From: Sphingobium cupriresistens
GTDB taxonomy: Bacteria > Pseudomonadota > Alphaproteobacteria > Sphingomonadales > Sphingomonadaceae
Assembly: GCF_004152865.1 (NCBI RefSeq)
Contig: NZ_SEOO01000005.1
Span: 62,001 to 126,000 of the forward strand
Length of the DNA stretch: 64,000 nt
Direction of reading: 5' to 3'
The stretch's first letter is position 1. Each line of letters opens with the position of its first letter. The translations under genes were made by a program, and so were the position numbers. Positions 54,605-62,774 of the stretch are shown one piece after another. The notes beneath the pieces were generated by a model that was not told where the DNA came from, did not search any database, and worked only from the letters and a program-made list of their open reading frames with translations.

Positions 54605-56403
54605 CCGAAGCCTATAAGATCATCGACCACACCTACGACACGGTTGTCGTGGGCGCGGGCGGCTCCGGCCTGCGCGCGACCATGGGCAGCGCCGAGGCGG
54701 GCCTCAAGACCGCCTGCATCACCAAGCTGTTCCCGACACGCAGCCACACCGTCGCGGCGCAGGGCGGCATCGCCGCGTCGCTGGGCAATAACAGTCCCGA
54801 CCACTGGACCTGGCACATGTACGACACCGTCAAGGGGTCCGACTGGCTGGGCGACCAGGACGCGATCGAATATATGGTGCGCGAAGCGCCGGCGGCCGTG
54901 ATCGAACTGGAACATGCCGGCGTGCCGTTCAGCCGCAACGAGGACGGGACCATCTACCAGCGGCCCTTCGGCGGCCATATGCAGAATATGGGCGCCGGCC
55001 CGCCGGTGCAGCGCACCTGCGCCGCTGCCGACCGCACCGGCCACGCCATGCTGCACGCGCTCTATCAGCAGTCGCTGAAATATGACGCGGACTTTTACAT
55101 CGAATATTTCGCCATCGACCTCATCATGGAAAATGGCGAATGTCGCGGCGTCATCGCCATCTGCATGGAGGATGGCTCAATCCATCGCTTCCGCAGCCAT
55201 GCGGTCGTGCTGGCGACGGGCGGCTATGGCCGCGCCTATTTTTCCGCCACCTCGGCGCATAGCTGCACCGGCGACGGCGGCGGCATGGTGCTGCGCGCGG
55301 GCCTGCCGCTTCAGGATCTGGAGTTCGTGCAGTTCCACCCGACCGGCATCTACGGCGCGGGCGTGCTCATCACCGAAGGCGCGCGCGGCGAGGGTGGCTA
55401 CCTCACCAACTCCGAAGGCGAGCGTTTCATGGAACGCTATGCCCCCTCGGCCAAGGATCTGGCGTCGCGCGACGTCGTGTCCCGCTCGATGGCGATGGAA
55501 ATGCGCGAAGGGCGCGGCGTGGGCGAGCATAAGGATCATATCTTCCTGCACCTCGACCATATCGATCCCAAGGTGCTGGCCGAACGCCTGCCGGGCATCA
55601 CCGAAAGCGGCAAGATTTTCGCGGGCGTCGACCTGACCCGCCAGCCGCTGCCCGTGACGCCGACCGTCCATTATAATATGGGCGGCATCCCCTGCAATTA
55701 TCATGGTCAGGTCGTGACCAAGGTGGGCGACGATCCCGAAGTGATCGTGAAAGGCCTGTTCGCGGTCGGCGAAGCGGCCTGCGTGTCGGTCCATGGCGCC
55801 AACCGCCTTGGCTCCAACAGCCTCATCGACCTAGTCGTGTTCGGCCGTGCTACGGGCTTGTTCCTCAAGGACAATCTCAAGCCCAACGCGCCGCACAAGG
55901 CGCTGCCGGCCGATGCCGCGGACCTGGCGCTCTCGCGTCTCGACCATTATCGAAACGCCAAGGGCAGCACGCCGACGGCGGACATCCGCCTGGACATGCA
56001 GCGCACCATGCAGAAGCACGCCGCCGTGTTCCGCGACAGCGCGCTTCTGTCCGAAGGCGTTATCCAGATGCAGGCCGTCAACAAGCGGTTGCAGGACGTC
56101 AAGGTTTCGGATCGCTCGCTGATCTGGAACACCGACCTCATCGAGACGCTGGAGCTGGACAATCTGATGTGCCAGGCGATCTGCACGATGGAAGGCGCCG
56201 AAGCGCGCAAGGAATCGCGCGGCGCTCACGCGCATGAGGATTTCCCCAACCGCGACGACGAAAACTGGATGAAGCACACCATCAGCTGGTTCGAAGGCTG
56301 GGGCGGTTCGGGCGGCAAGGTGACGCTCGATTATCGCCCGGTCCACGACTATACGATGACCGACGAAGCGGAATATGTGAAGCCCAAGGCGCGCGTATAT
56401 TAA
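54601..56403 (+). CDS. sdhA: Succinate dehydrogenase flavoprotein subunit
   Basis: The 600-residue protein has the FAD-binding [12 protein letters not shown] motif near residue 15. His49 in [11 protein letters not shown] is the covalent FAD ligand. [21 protein letters not shown] (active site) and [24 protein letters not shown] follow, ending with the [10 protein letters not shown] motif. It oxidises succinate in the TCA cycle and complex II. ATGA overlap with sdhD. sdhB is not downstream: a terminator follows 29 bases after the stop. Confidence 0.97.
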   Translation: MTEAYKIIDHTYDTVVVGAGGSGLRATMGSAEAGLKTACITKLFPTRSHTVAAQGGIAASLGNNSPDHWTWHMYDTVKGSDWLGDQDAIEYMVREAPAAVIELEHAGVPFSRNEDGTIYQRPFGGHMQNMGAGPPVQRTCAAADRTGHAMLHALYQQSLKYDADFYIEYFAIDLIMENGECRGVIAICMEDGSIHRFRSHAVVLATGGYGRAYFSATSAHSCTGDGGGMVLRAGLPLQDLEFVQFHPTGIYGAGVLITEGARGEGGYLTNSEGERFMERYAPSAKDLASRDVVSRSMAMEMREGRGVGEHKDHIFLHLDHIDPKVLAERLPGITESGKIFAGVDLTRQPLPVTPTVHYNMGGIPCNYHGQVVTKVGDDPEVIVKGLFAVGEAACVSVHGANRLGSNSLIDLVVFGRATGLFLKDNLKPNAPHKALPADAADLALSRLDHYRNAKGSTPTADIRLDMQRTMQKHAAVFRDSALLSEGVIQMQAVNKRLQDVKVSDRSLIWNTDLIETLELDNLMCQAICTMEGAEARKESRGAHAHEDFPNRDDENWMKHTISWFEGWGGSGGKVTLDYRPVHDYTMTDEAEYVKPKARVY

Positions 56404-56431
56404 AGGCCGCGATCTGGTGTGAATGCGGAAT

Positions 56432-56459
56432 AGGGCGGGCCGGAAGGTCCGCCCTTTCT
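56432..56459 (+). terminator. Rho-independent terminator after sdhA
   Basis: AGGGCGG pairs with CCGCCCT over a 10-base loop and leads into TTTCT. It marks the end of the sdhCDA transcript. Confidence 0.75.
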
Positions 56460-56474
56460 GTATCGCATCAGGCA

Positions 56475-56692
56475 TCAGAACTTTGCGGCAGCATCCATCC
56501 GCTGATGGAATACGCACACAATGTCCACGCTATCATGGCCATGCGGATGATCCGACCCATCATCGGGCATGTCTTTTAGCCGCCAAAAAGACGTCGGAAA
56601 CGAAATCTTCCGTAACGGCCTTCGCTGACCTTGCGCGCGGCAAATTCGCGGAAGCGATCGCCCGGCGCGATGGAGGTGGTCTTGCTGCTCAT
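56475..56692 (-). pseudogene. Decayed parDE toxin-antitoxin remnant
   Basis: On the minus strand, the frame from 56692 to 56576 begins MSSKTTSIAPGDRFREFAAR followed by KVSEGRYG, the N-terminal pattern of ParD antitoxins (usually followed by SASEVVR), then loses the family pattern and stops. In another frame, the DNA from about 56575 to 56475 encodes LKDMPDDG ... DSVDIVCVFHQRMDAAAKF, the C-terminus typical of ParE toxins (VxIVRVLHQRMD). The middle of both genes is deleted and the frames are broken. It is a relic of an inactivated toxin-antitoxin pair, unlikely to be functional. Confidence 0.65.
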
Positions 56693-56723
56693 GACGCGAT
56701 GCTACCAAATATTGGTAACCGTC

Positions 56724-57182
56724 TTAACCAAAGGGCAGCAGCCCCTCATAAACCTCTAGCCCCGGTTTCCCCACCACCGCGACACCCCGCCGCAACAGAA
56801 AGGCGTGCCGCACGATCTCCGCCTGCTGCTCTATGCCATAGCGGTCGAACGGTCGTCCCGGCACCACATCATAACCATAGCGGCAGAAGGGATGCCGCAT
56901 CAGCGGCAGCCACCACTTTCCCGAACGCTGCGCCTGCCAAACATGGGTCATTTCGTGGATGAAATGCCCCTGCAAATGCAGCGGCCCGTCGCAAAAATCC
57001 GCGCAGAACAACCCGCCGTCAGGATGAAACCACAGGTCGCCATCCGGCGCCATCGTCACCCCTTTGGGCTGGAGCGGCCACCATTTGCGCTCATGCGCTC
57101 GCACCCGACTATAATCGATCGCCCCGCCGAACATGCCGCGCGCCAGCGCAACCTCCTGCGTTGTCAGCGCGCGGCTGGTCAA
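56724..57182 (-). CDS. Vgr-like HExxH-type peptidase-like protein
   Basis: The protein of about 152 residues starts at a TTG (57182), overlapping the TGA of the upstream gene; an ATG at 57134 is the alternative. Its pattern ALTTQEVALARGMFGGAIDYSRVRAHERKWWP, VTMAPDGDLWFHP and HFIHEMTHVWQAQRSG, with a zinc-type HExxH (H-E-M-T-H), belongs to Vgr-related proteins common in Sphingomonadales. Function is unknown. It probably acts outside the cytoplasm or on an envelope component. It is coupled to the copper chaperone gene by a TTGA junction. Confidence 0.72.
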   Translation of the reverse strand: MTSRALTTQEVALARGMFGGAIDYSRVRAHERKWWPLQPKGVTMAPDGDLWFHPDGGLFCADFCDGPLHLQGHFIHEMTHVWQAQRSGKWWLPLMRHPFCRYGYDVVPGRPFDRYGIEQQAEIVRHAFLLRRGVAVVGKPGLEVYEGLLPFG

Positions 57183-57667
57183 TGGCCCTCGTGCCCCTCC
57201 GACTTGGCGGCGGCGGTCGCACCCGCCGCTTCGGGCTTGCGGATCACCGCGTCCACCAGCAGCCGGTCGCCATTGCCCATCAGGAAGGTGAGCTGCATCT
57301 TGCCCCGGCTGATCGCCGTATCGTTGACGCCCCACAGCATCAGATGTTTAGCCCCAGGCGCGAAGGCGACCGTTGCCTTGGGCGGCACGTCGACCTTGTC
57401 GACCGCCTGCATCGTCATCATCCCGTCCTTGTCGATACTCTCATGCATTTCGACCTTGAGCGCATAGTCGGTCAGCACGCCGCGCAGCTGCGTGCCCGCG
57501 TCGCCGCCATGGATAACGAAATAGCCGGCCGAGGGCGTGTCCTTATTGGGCGACAGCCGCACCCAGGCCTGGTCGATATAGCTGGGGGCAGGATCGCCGC
57601 AGGCGCTGAGCAGCATCGGTGCGGCAAGGGCGAAGAGGATAAGGGGCGCGCGCATTGGATGCTCCAT
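57179..57667 (-). CDS. Copper chaperone PCu(A)C family protein
   Basis: The protein of about 162 residues starts at MEHPMRAPLILF; MRAPLIL is also possible. It has a lipoprotein-type signal (LSAC). The PCu(A)C domain is recognised by AWVRLSPNKDTPSAGYFVIH, KVEMHESIDKDGMMTM (H-x-M type) and the later KHLMLWGV, giving His and Met ligands for Cu(I). A His-rich tail (EGHEGH) may bind more copper. Such proteins deliver copper to cytochrome oxidase in the periplasm. It is coupled to the Vgr-like gene downstream. Confidence 0.88.
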   Translation of the reverse strand: MEHPMRAPLILFALAAPMLLSACGDPAPSYIDQAWVRLSPNKDTPSAGYFVIHGGDAGTQLRGVLTDYALKVEMHESIDKDGMMTMQAVDKVDVPPKATVAFAPGAKHLMLWGVNDTAISRGKMQLTFLMGNGDRLLVDAVIRKPEAAGATAAAKSEGHEGH

Positions 57668-57712
57668 GACTGTCTCGTTTCCGGTCGCCCGCATAGGTAA
57701 TCGTCACAACTT

Positions 57713-57740
57713 CTTGTGCCAAGCGAAAGCGCGCCTATAT
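57713..57740 (+). promoter_or_regulatory. RpoH-type heat-shock promoter of dnaK
   Basis: CTTG (57713-57716), a 17-base spacer and CCTATAT (57734-57740) match the alphaproteobacterial sigma-32 consensus exactly. It would give an 85-90-base leader before the dnaK ATG at 57830. Confidence 0.8.
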
Positions 57741-57829
57741 CCCACCTGCAAACCGGCCTTGCCTTGGCGCTTATGTGAGGTATTGGGCCGTCAACCGCTG
57801 AATAGAATTTGGGGTTCAAAGAGGACACA

Positions 57830-59731
57830 ATGGCAAAAGTAATCGGTATCGACCTTGGCACCACCAACAGCTGCATCGCCGTCATGGACGGCGGCAAGCC
57901 CAAGGTCATCGAAAATGCAGAAGGTGCGCGCACCACGCCCTCGATCGTCGCCTTCGCCAAGGATGGCGAGCGCCTGATCGGTCAGCCGGCCAAGCGCCAG
58001 GCTGTCACCAATGGCGACAACACGATTTTCGCGGTGAAGCGCCTGATCGGCCGCCGCTTCGACGATCCCATGACCAAGAAGGACATGGAACTCGTCCCCT
58101 ATGACATCGCCAAGGGTCCGAATGGCGACGCCTGGGTCAAGGCCGGTGGCGAGGATTACAGCCCGTCGCAGATCAGCGCGTTCATCCTGCAGAAGATGAA
58201 GGAAACCGCCGAATCCTATCTGGGCGAAACGGTCACGCAGGCGGTCATCACCGTTCCCGCCTATTTCAACGACGCCCAGCGTCAGGCGACCAAGGACGCC
58301 GGCCAGATTGCGGGCCTCGAAGTCCTGCGCATCATTAATGAGCCGACCGCGGCCGCCCTTGCATACGGGCTGGACAAGCAGGACGGCAAGACGATCGCGG
58401 TCTATGACCTTGGCGGCGGCACGTTCGACATCTCGATCCTGGAGATCGGCGACGGCGTGTTCGAAGTGAAGTCGACCAATGGCGACACCTTCCTTGGCGG
58501 CGAGGATTTCGACGCCAAGGTCGTGCAGTTCCTGGCCGACGACTTCAAGAAGACCGAGAGCATCGATCTGACAAAGGACAAGCTGGCCCTCCAGCGTCTG
58601 AAGGAAGCCGCGGAAAAGGCGAAGATCGAACTATCGTCGGCCCAGTCGACCGAAGTCAACCTGCCTTTCATCACCGCCGACCAAAATGGTCCCAAGCATC
58701 TGGTCAAGACGATCACCCGCGCCGATCTGGAGCGTATGGTCGCCGACCTCATCAAGCGGACCATGGAACCGTGCAAGAAGGCGATGGCCGACGCGGGCGT
58801 TTCGGCGAGCGAGATCAGCGAAGTGGTGCTGGTGGGCGGCATGACCCGGATGCCCAAGGTGCGCGAAGCCGTGAAGGAGTTCTTCGGCAAGGAACCGCAT
58901 ACCGGCGTGAACCCCGACGAAGTCGTCGCCATGGGCGCGGCGATCCAGGCGGGCGTGTTGCAGGGCGACGTCAAGGACGTGCTGCTGCTCGATGTGACGC
59001 CGCTGTCGCTGGGCATCGAGACGCTCGGTGGCGTGTTCACCCGTATGATCGACCGCAACACGACGATCCCCGCCAAAAAGTCGCAGGTCTATTCGACCGC
59101 CGACGACAATCAGCAGGCGGTGACGATCCGCGTGTTCCAGGGTGAGCGGGAAATGGCGGCGGACAACAAGATCCTGGGCCAGTTCGACCTGCTCGGCATC
59201 CCGCCGGCGCCGCGGGGCGTGCCGCAGATCGAAGTCACGTTCGACATCGACGCCAACGGCCTGGTCAATGTGTCGGCCAAGGACAAGGGCACCGGCAAGG
59301 AACAGCAGATCCGCATCCAGGCGTCGGGTGGCCTCAGCGATTCCGACATCGACCAGATGGTCAAGGATGCCGAGCGTTTCGCCGAGGACGACAAGAAGCG
59401 TCGCGAGGCGGCCGAGGCGAAGAACAACGCCGAGAGCCTGGTCCACACGACCGAAGCGCAGCTGGCCGAACATGGCGACAAGGTCGACGCCAGCCTGAAG
59501 GGCGAGATCGAAACCGCGATCGCCGACACCAAGGCGGCGATCGAGGGCGGCGAGCCCGAAGCGATGAAAGCCAAGGCGCAGGAACTCGCGACCGTCGCGA
59601 TGAAGCTGGGCCAGGCGATCTACGAGAAGGAGCAGGCTTCGGCCGCTGCTCCGGGTGCGGATGCGCCTAAGGCTGACGATGATGTCGTTGACGCCGAATT
59701 CTCGGAAGTCGACGAAAACAACAAGGCATAA
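57830..59731 (+). CDS. dnaK: Molecular chaperone DnaK (Hsp70)
   Basis: The 633-residue protein starts [21 protein letters not shown] (nucleotide-binding phosphate-1 loop). [17 protein letters not shown] and [12 protein letters not shown] are ATPase motifs, and [20 protein letters not shown] starts the substrate-binding domain. The C-terminal end [11 protein letters not shown] is a modified EEVD-like tail. An ATG seven codons upstream is possible but the family starts at MAK. Preceded by a heat-shock promoter and followed by dnaJ 65 bases later. Confidence 0.98.
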   Translation: MAKVIGIDLGTTNSCIAVMDGGKPKVIENAEGARTTPSIVAFAKDGERLIGQPAKRQAVTNGDNTIFAVKRLIGRRFDDPMTKKDMELVPYDIAKGPNGDAWVKAGGEDYSPSQISAFILQKMKETAESYLGETVTQAVITVPAYFNDAQRQATKDAGQIAGLEVLRIINEPTAAALAYGLDKQDGKTIAVYDLGGGTFDISILEIGDGVFEVKSTNGDTFLGGEDFDAKVVQFLADDFKKTESIDLTKDKLALQRLKEAAEKAKIELSSAQSTEVNLPFITADQNGPKHLVKTITRADLERMVADLIKRTMEPCKKAMADAGVSASEISEVVLVGGMTRMPKVREAVKEFFGKEPHTGVNPDEVVAMGAAIQAGVLQGDVKDVLLLDVTPLSLGIETLGGVFTRMIDRNTTIPAKKSQVYSTADDNQQAVTIRVFQGEREMAADNKILGQFDLLGIPPAPRGVPQIEVTFDIDANGLVNVSAKDKGTGKEQQIRIQASGGLSDSDIDQMVKDAERFAEDDKKRREAAEAKNNAESLVHTTEAQLAEHGDKVDASLKGEIETAIADTKAAIEGGEPEAMKAKAQELATVAMKLGQAIYEKEQASAAAPGADAPKADDDVVDAEFSEVDENNKA

Positions 59732-59796
59732 TCTATGCCCATCGCCCGTCATGCCGGTACGAACCGGGGTGACGGGCGAAGCGGGCGGGAGCCTCT

Positions 59797-60936
59797 ATGA
59801 CGACCGAAGTTGATTATTACGAGTTGCTCGAAATCGAGCGCACGGCTGACGGAGGCGCCATCAAAAGCGCCTATCGCAAAATGGCGATGAAATATCACCC
59901 GGACAAGACCGGGGGATGCACCGACAGCGAAGCGAAGTTCAAGGCCGTGTCGGCGGCTTACGACTGCCTGAAAGATCCGCAAAAGCGCGCGGCCTATGAC
60001 CGGTTCGGCCATGCGGCCTACACCCAGCAACAGCAGGGCGGCGGCGGCGGTTTTCACGGCGGCGGCGCAGGCGGCTTTTCCGACTTGGGCGATATTTTCG
60101 AAACCATTTTCGGCCAGTCCGGCTTTGGCGGGCAGGGTGGCGGGCGTCAGGCCAATCGTCGCGGCGCGGACCTGCGCTACGACATGGAGATCACGCTGGA
60201 CGAAGCCTATCATGGCAAGAAGACAGAGATCGAGATCGAGGTGTCCACGGCCTGCGATAGTTGCGAGGGATCGGGCGCGCAGCCCGGCACCGGGGTCAAG
60301 AGCTGCGGCACGTGCAAGGGCCATGGCCAGGTCCGCGCGCAGCAGGGCTTTTTCGTGGTCGAACGCACCTGTCCGTCCTGCCATGGCGCAGGTCAGGTGA
60401 TCGAAAGCCCGTGCCGCTCCTGCCGGGGCGAAGGCCGGGTGGACAAGCCCAAGAGTCTGTCGGTCAATATCCCGGCCGGTGTTGACGAAGGCACGCGCAT
60501 TCGCCTGTCGGGCGAGGGCGAGGCTGGCGCGCGCGGCGCACCGGCGGGTGACCTCTATATCTTCCTGCATGTGAAGCGGCACGGCCTGTTCGAACGCGAC
60601 GGCACGACGTTGTTCTGTCGCGCGCCGGTCAGCTTCACGACGGCGGCGCTGGGGGGATCGATTGAAGTGCCGGGCCTGGACGGCCTGCGGCATGAGATCA
60701 AGATTCCCAGCGGCATTCAGTCGGGCAAGCAGATTCGCCAGCGTGGCGGCGGTATGCCGGTGCTGAACGGCCGGGGTCAGGGCGATCTGGTCGTCCAGAT
60801 CGACGTCGAGACGCCGACCCGCCTGACCGCGAAGCAGAAGGAACTGCTTGAAGCCTTCCGCGAGACCGAAACCGGCGAGGAATGTCCGCAGGTCAGCGGC
60901 TTCTTCTCCAAACTCAAGGATTTGTGGGCGGATTGA
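59797..60936 (+). CDS. dnaJ: Chaperone DnaJ (Hsp40)
   Basis: The 379-residue co-chaperone has a J-domain with H34-P-D36 (MKYHPDKTGG), a G/F-rich linker (about 75-120), and four zinc motifs: CDSCEGSG, CGTCKGHG, CPSCHGAG and CRSCRGEG. C-terminal peptide-binding domains follow. It stimulates the DnaK ATPase. The C-terminus is complete. It probably shares the dnaK heat-shock transcript. Confidence 0.98.
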   Translation: MTTEVDYYELLEIERTADGGAIKSAYRKMAMKYHPDKTGGCTDSEAKFKAVSAAYDCLKDPQKRAAYDRFGHAAYTQQQQGGGGGFHGGGAGGFSDLGDIFETIFGQSGFGGQGGGRQANRRGADLRYDMEITLDEAYHGKKTEIEIEVSTACDSCEGSGAQPGTGVKSCGTCKGHGQVRAQQGFFVVERTCPSCHGAGQVIESPCRSCRGEGRVDKPKSLSVNIPAGVDEGTRIRLSGEGEAGARGAPAGDLYIFLHVKRHGLFERDGTTLFCRAPVSFTTAALGGSIEVPGLDGLRHEIKIPSGIQSGKQIRQRGGGMPVLNGRGQGDLVVQIDVETPTRLTAKQKELLEAFRETETGEECPQVSGFFSKLKDLWAD

Positions 60937-60951
60937 TCCTTAAAAAAGATG

Positions 60952-61028
60952 CCGTTCGATTCGAGTAGCCTTCGAGCCTGTCGAGAAGGCGTATCGAGAA
61001 TGGGTCTCGACAAGCGCGAACCGAACGG
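60952..61028. repeat. Intergenic inverted repeat, CCGTTCG family
   Basis: Left end CCGTTCGATTCGAG and right end CTCGACAAGCGCGAACCGAACGG pair imperfectly, with an inner CGAGCCTGTCGAGAAGGC hairpin. It lies after dnaJ and before the 3' end of the minus-strand permease gene. Confidence 0.75.
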
Positions 61029-61033
61029 ATGTC

Positions 61034-62329
61034 TTACAAGGACCGTCGCTCCCGCCGCGCCCACCAGTAGAAGGGCAGGCCGGCCGCCATCAGCAAGACG
61101 CTCGACCCGCTGGCCGCCAGTCCCGCGCCCCACAGCGTCCAGAGCGCATAGCCAAGCCCGATGACCGCCGCCGGCGCCACCAGCCGGAAACGCAGGCTCG
61201 CCAACGCGCACCCGACATAGAGCCACAAGGTCGCCGATGTCGCCAGCAGCGCCATCGCCGTGAACAGCGCCACCAGCCCCTGCAAACTATTGGCGACCAG
61301 CAACAGGCTGGCCAATGTCGTGGACAGGATCAACCCGCGCACCGGCGTCCCTTTGGCGTCGGTGCCAGCCAGCCAGCGCGGCAATTCGCCCGCCCGCGCC
61401 ATCGCCAAAGGGACTTCGCCCTGAAGCAAAGTCCAGCCATTGAGCGCGCCCAGGCAACTGACGACCACGAAGATCGCGATGTAGCGCGCTGGTCCCGCCG
61501 ACCAATAATGGCTGACGAACGCGGCGAAGGGCGACCCGGTCTGCGTTTCCGCCGCTGGCAGCGTGAGCGCGATGCCTGAACAGACCAGCAGGTATATCAG
61601 CCCCGTCCCCGCCGTGCCGATCAATGTCGCGCGCGGGATGGTGCGCGCAGGATCGCGCACCTTGTCGGCTGCGACGCTGGCGGATTCGAACCCCAGCAAC
61701 GCCCACAGGGTCAACGCCGCCGACGCGGTGATCCCCGCGCCGGTCAGGCCTTGCGCGGGAAAAGGCGCGACCTGCGCCTCGCCGCTGGAGAGGATCAGCA
61801 CCAGCAACACCATGACGACGATGATGGGGATCAGCTTGACGCAGGTGGTGGCGATCTGCGTCATGCCCGCCGCCCGCGCGCCGATCAGGTTGATGCCGGT
61901 CATCGCCCAGAGGAAGGCGATCGAGCAGATTGCGCCCATACCCGGCGCAGCGAGCGCAGGCAGCACGCTGCTCAGGTTCGCGGTCGCCGCCACCGCGATG
62001 GTGACGTTGGTGATGATGATCGACACCCAGTAGATCCAGCCGATCGCAAAGCCCGCCAGCGGGCCATAGGCGCGCGCGATCATCTGCGATGCATTGGCGT
62101 CGGGCATGGCGACGGTCATCCGGGCGATGACGAAGGCCAGCACCAGCGACCCAGCGATGGTGAAGACCCACCCCGCCACCGCATCCCAGCCGAACGGCGC
62201 GAGCGCCGCGGGCAGCAGGAACACGCCCGACCCGATCATATTGCCCATGACCAGCGCAATGCAGGCGGCCAGGCCCAGGGTGCGGGCGGAGGAAGGGGGC
62301 GAAGGCGCGGCGATGTCGGGGGCTGGCAT
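61034..62329 (-). CDS. APC-family amino-acid permease
   Basis: The 431-residue protein has about 12 transmembrane segments. The N-terminal LGLAACIALVMGNMIGSGVFLLPAALAPFGW holds the GSG-x-F substrate-binding loop of APC transporters. LIGFES-like sequence (LLGFESASVAADKVRDPARTIPRATLIGT) and GWTLLQGEVPLAMARAGELP are also family features. It probably imports or exchanges amino acids or polyamines. The exact substrate cannot be assigned. It is convergent with dnaJ. Confidence 0.9.
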   Translation of the reverse strand: MPAPDIAAPSPPSSARTLGLAACIALVMGNMIGSGVFLLPAALAPFGWDAVAGWVFTIAGSLVLAFVIARMTVAMPDANASQMIARAYGPLAGFAIGWIYWVSIIITNVTIAVAATANLSSVLPALAAPGMGAICSIAFLWAMTGINLIGARAAGMTQIATTCVKLIPIIVVMVLLVLILSSGEAQVAPFPAQGLTGAGITASAALTLWALLGFESASVAADKVRDPARTIPRATLIGTAGTGLIYLLVCSGIALTLPAAETQTGSPFAAFVSHYWSAGPARYIAIFVVVSCLGALNGWTLLQGEVPLAMARAGELPRWLAGTDAKGTPVRGLILSTTLASLLLVANSLQGLVALFTAMALLATSATLWLYVGCALASLRFRLVAPAAVIGLGYALWTLWGAGLAASGSSVLLMAAGLPFYWWARRERRSL

Positions 62330-62585
62330 GGGCGGATGCTAACGGGGGCGGGGGACGATGGCTAGGGTCGGTTGTTGCACGGGGAGGGGAGGATGGGTGG
62401 TTTACGGCCATGCCCCCGCCAGCGGGAGTGGGACACGTCCTCGGTCGCTACCAGACCAACCCGCTACGCCGACTTACATTAACTGCAATCGCCTCGACCC
62501 GCATTGCATTTGCGAAAGCGCGACCGGAAGCCCAGATGAACCTTGATGTTGCAACGCAGCAAAATCTATCAATCGAGGCTCCACG

Positions 62586-62717
62586 ATGTTTTCCCTGCTG
62601 TCGCTTTATTTCGCCTATCGCCGTGACGTCGTCATCGGCGAACGCTATATGGCCGGCCTCGCCAAGGCGCAGACGCCGGTCGAGGACGATGTGACCCCGA
62701 TCCCGCTCGCAGCCTGA
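62586..62717 (+). CDS. 43-residue small protein, DUF1127-like N-terminus
   Basis: MFSLLSLYFAYRRDVVIGER followed by YMAGLAKAQTPVEDDVTPIPLAA. A hydrophobic-basic start (LLSLYFAYRR) recalls DUF1127 small proteins, but the typical C-terminal LGISR motif is missing. A strong terminator follows four bases after the stop, and GAGG precedes the ATG, so it is probably a true monocistronic gene. Function is unknown. Confidence 0.55.
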   Translation: MFSLLSLYFAYRRDVVIGERYMAGLAKAQTPVEDDVTPIPLAA

Positions 62718-62720
62718 CGC

Positions 62721-62751
62721 AAAAAGGGCGACCGATGGGCCGCCCTTTTTT
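62721..62751. terminator. Terminator after small gene and acyl-CoA dehydrogenase gene
   Basis: AAAAGGGCG pairs with CGCCCTTTT around a 10-base loop, with A- and T-runs on either side. It can act in both directions between convergent genes. Confidence 0.85.
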
Positions 62752-62774
62752 CGTCTGATACTGGTCGCGCCGGG

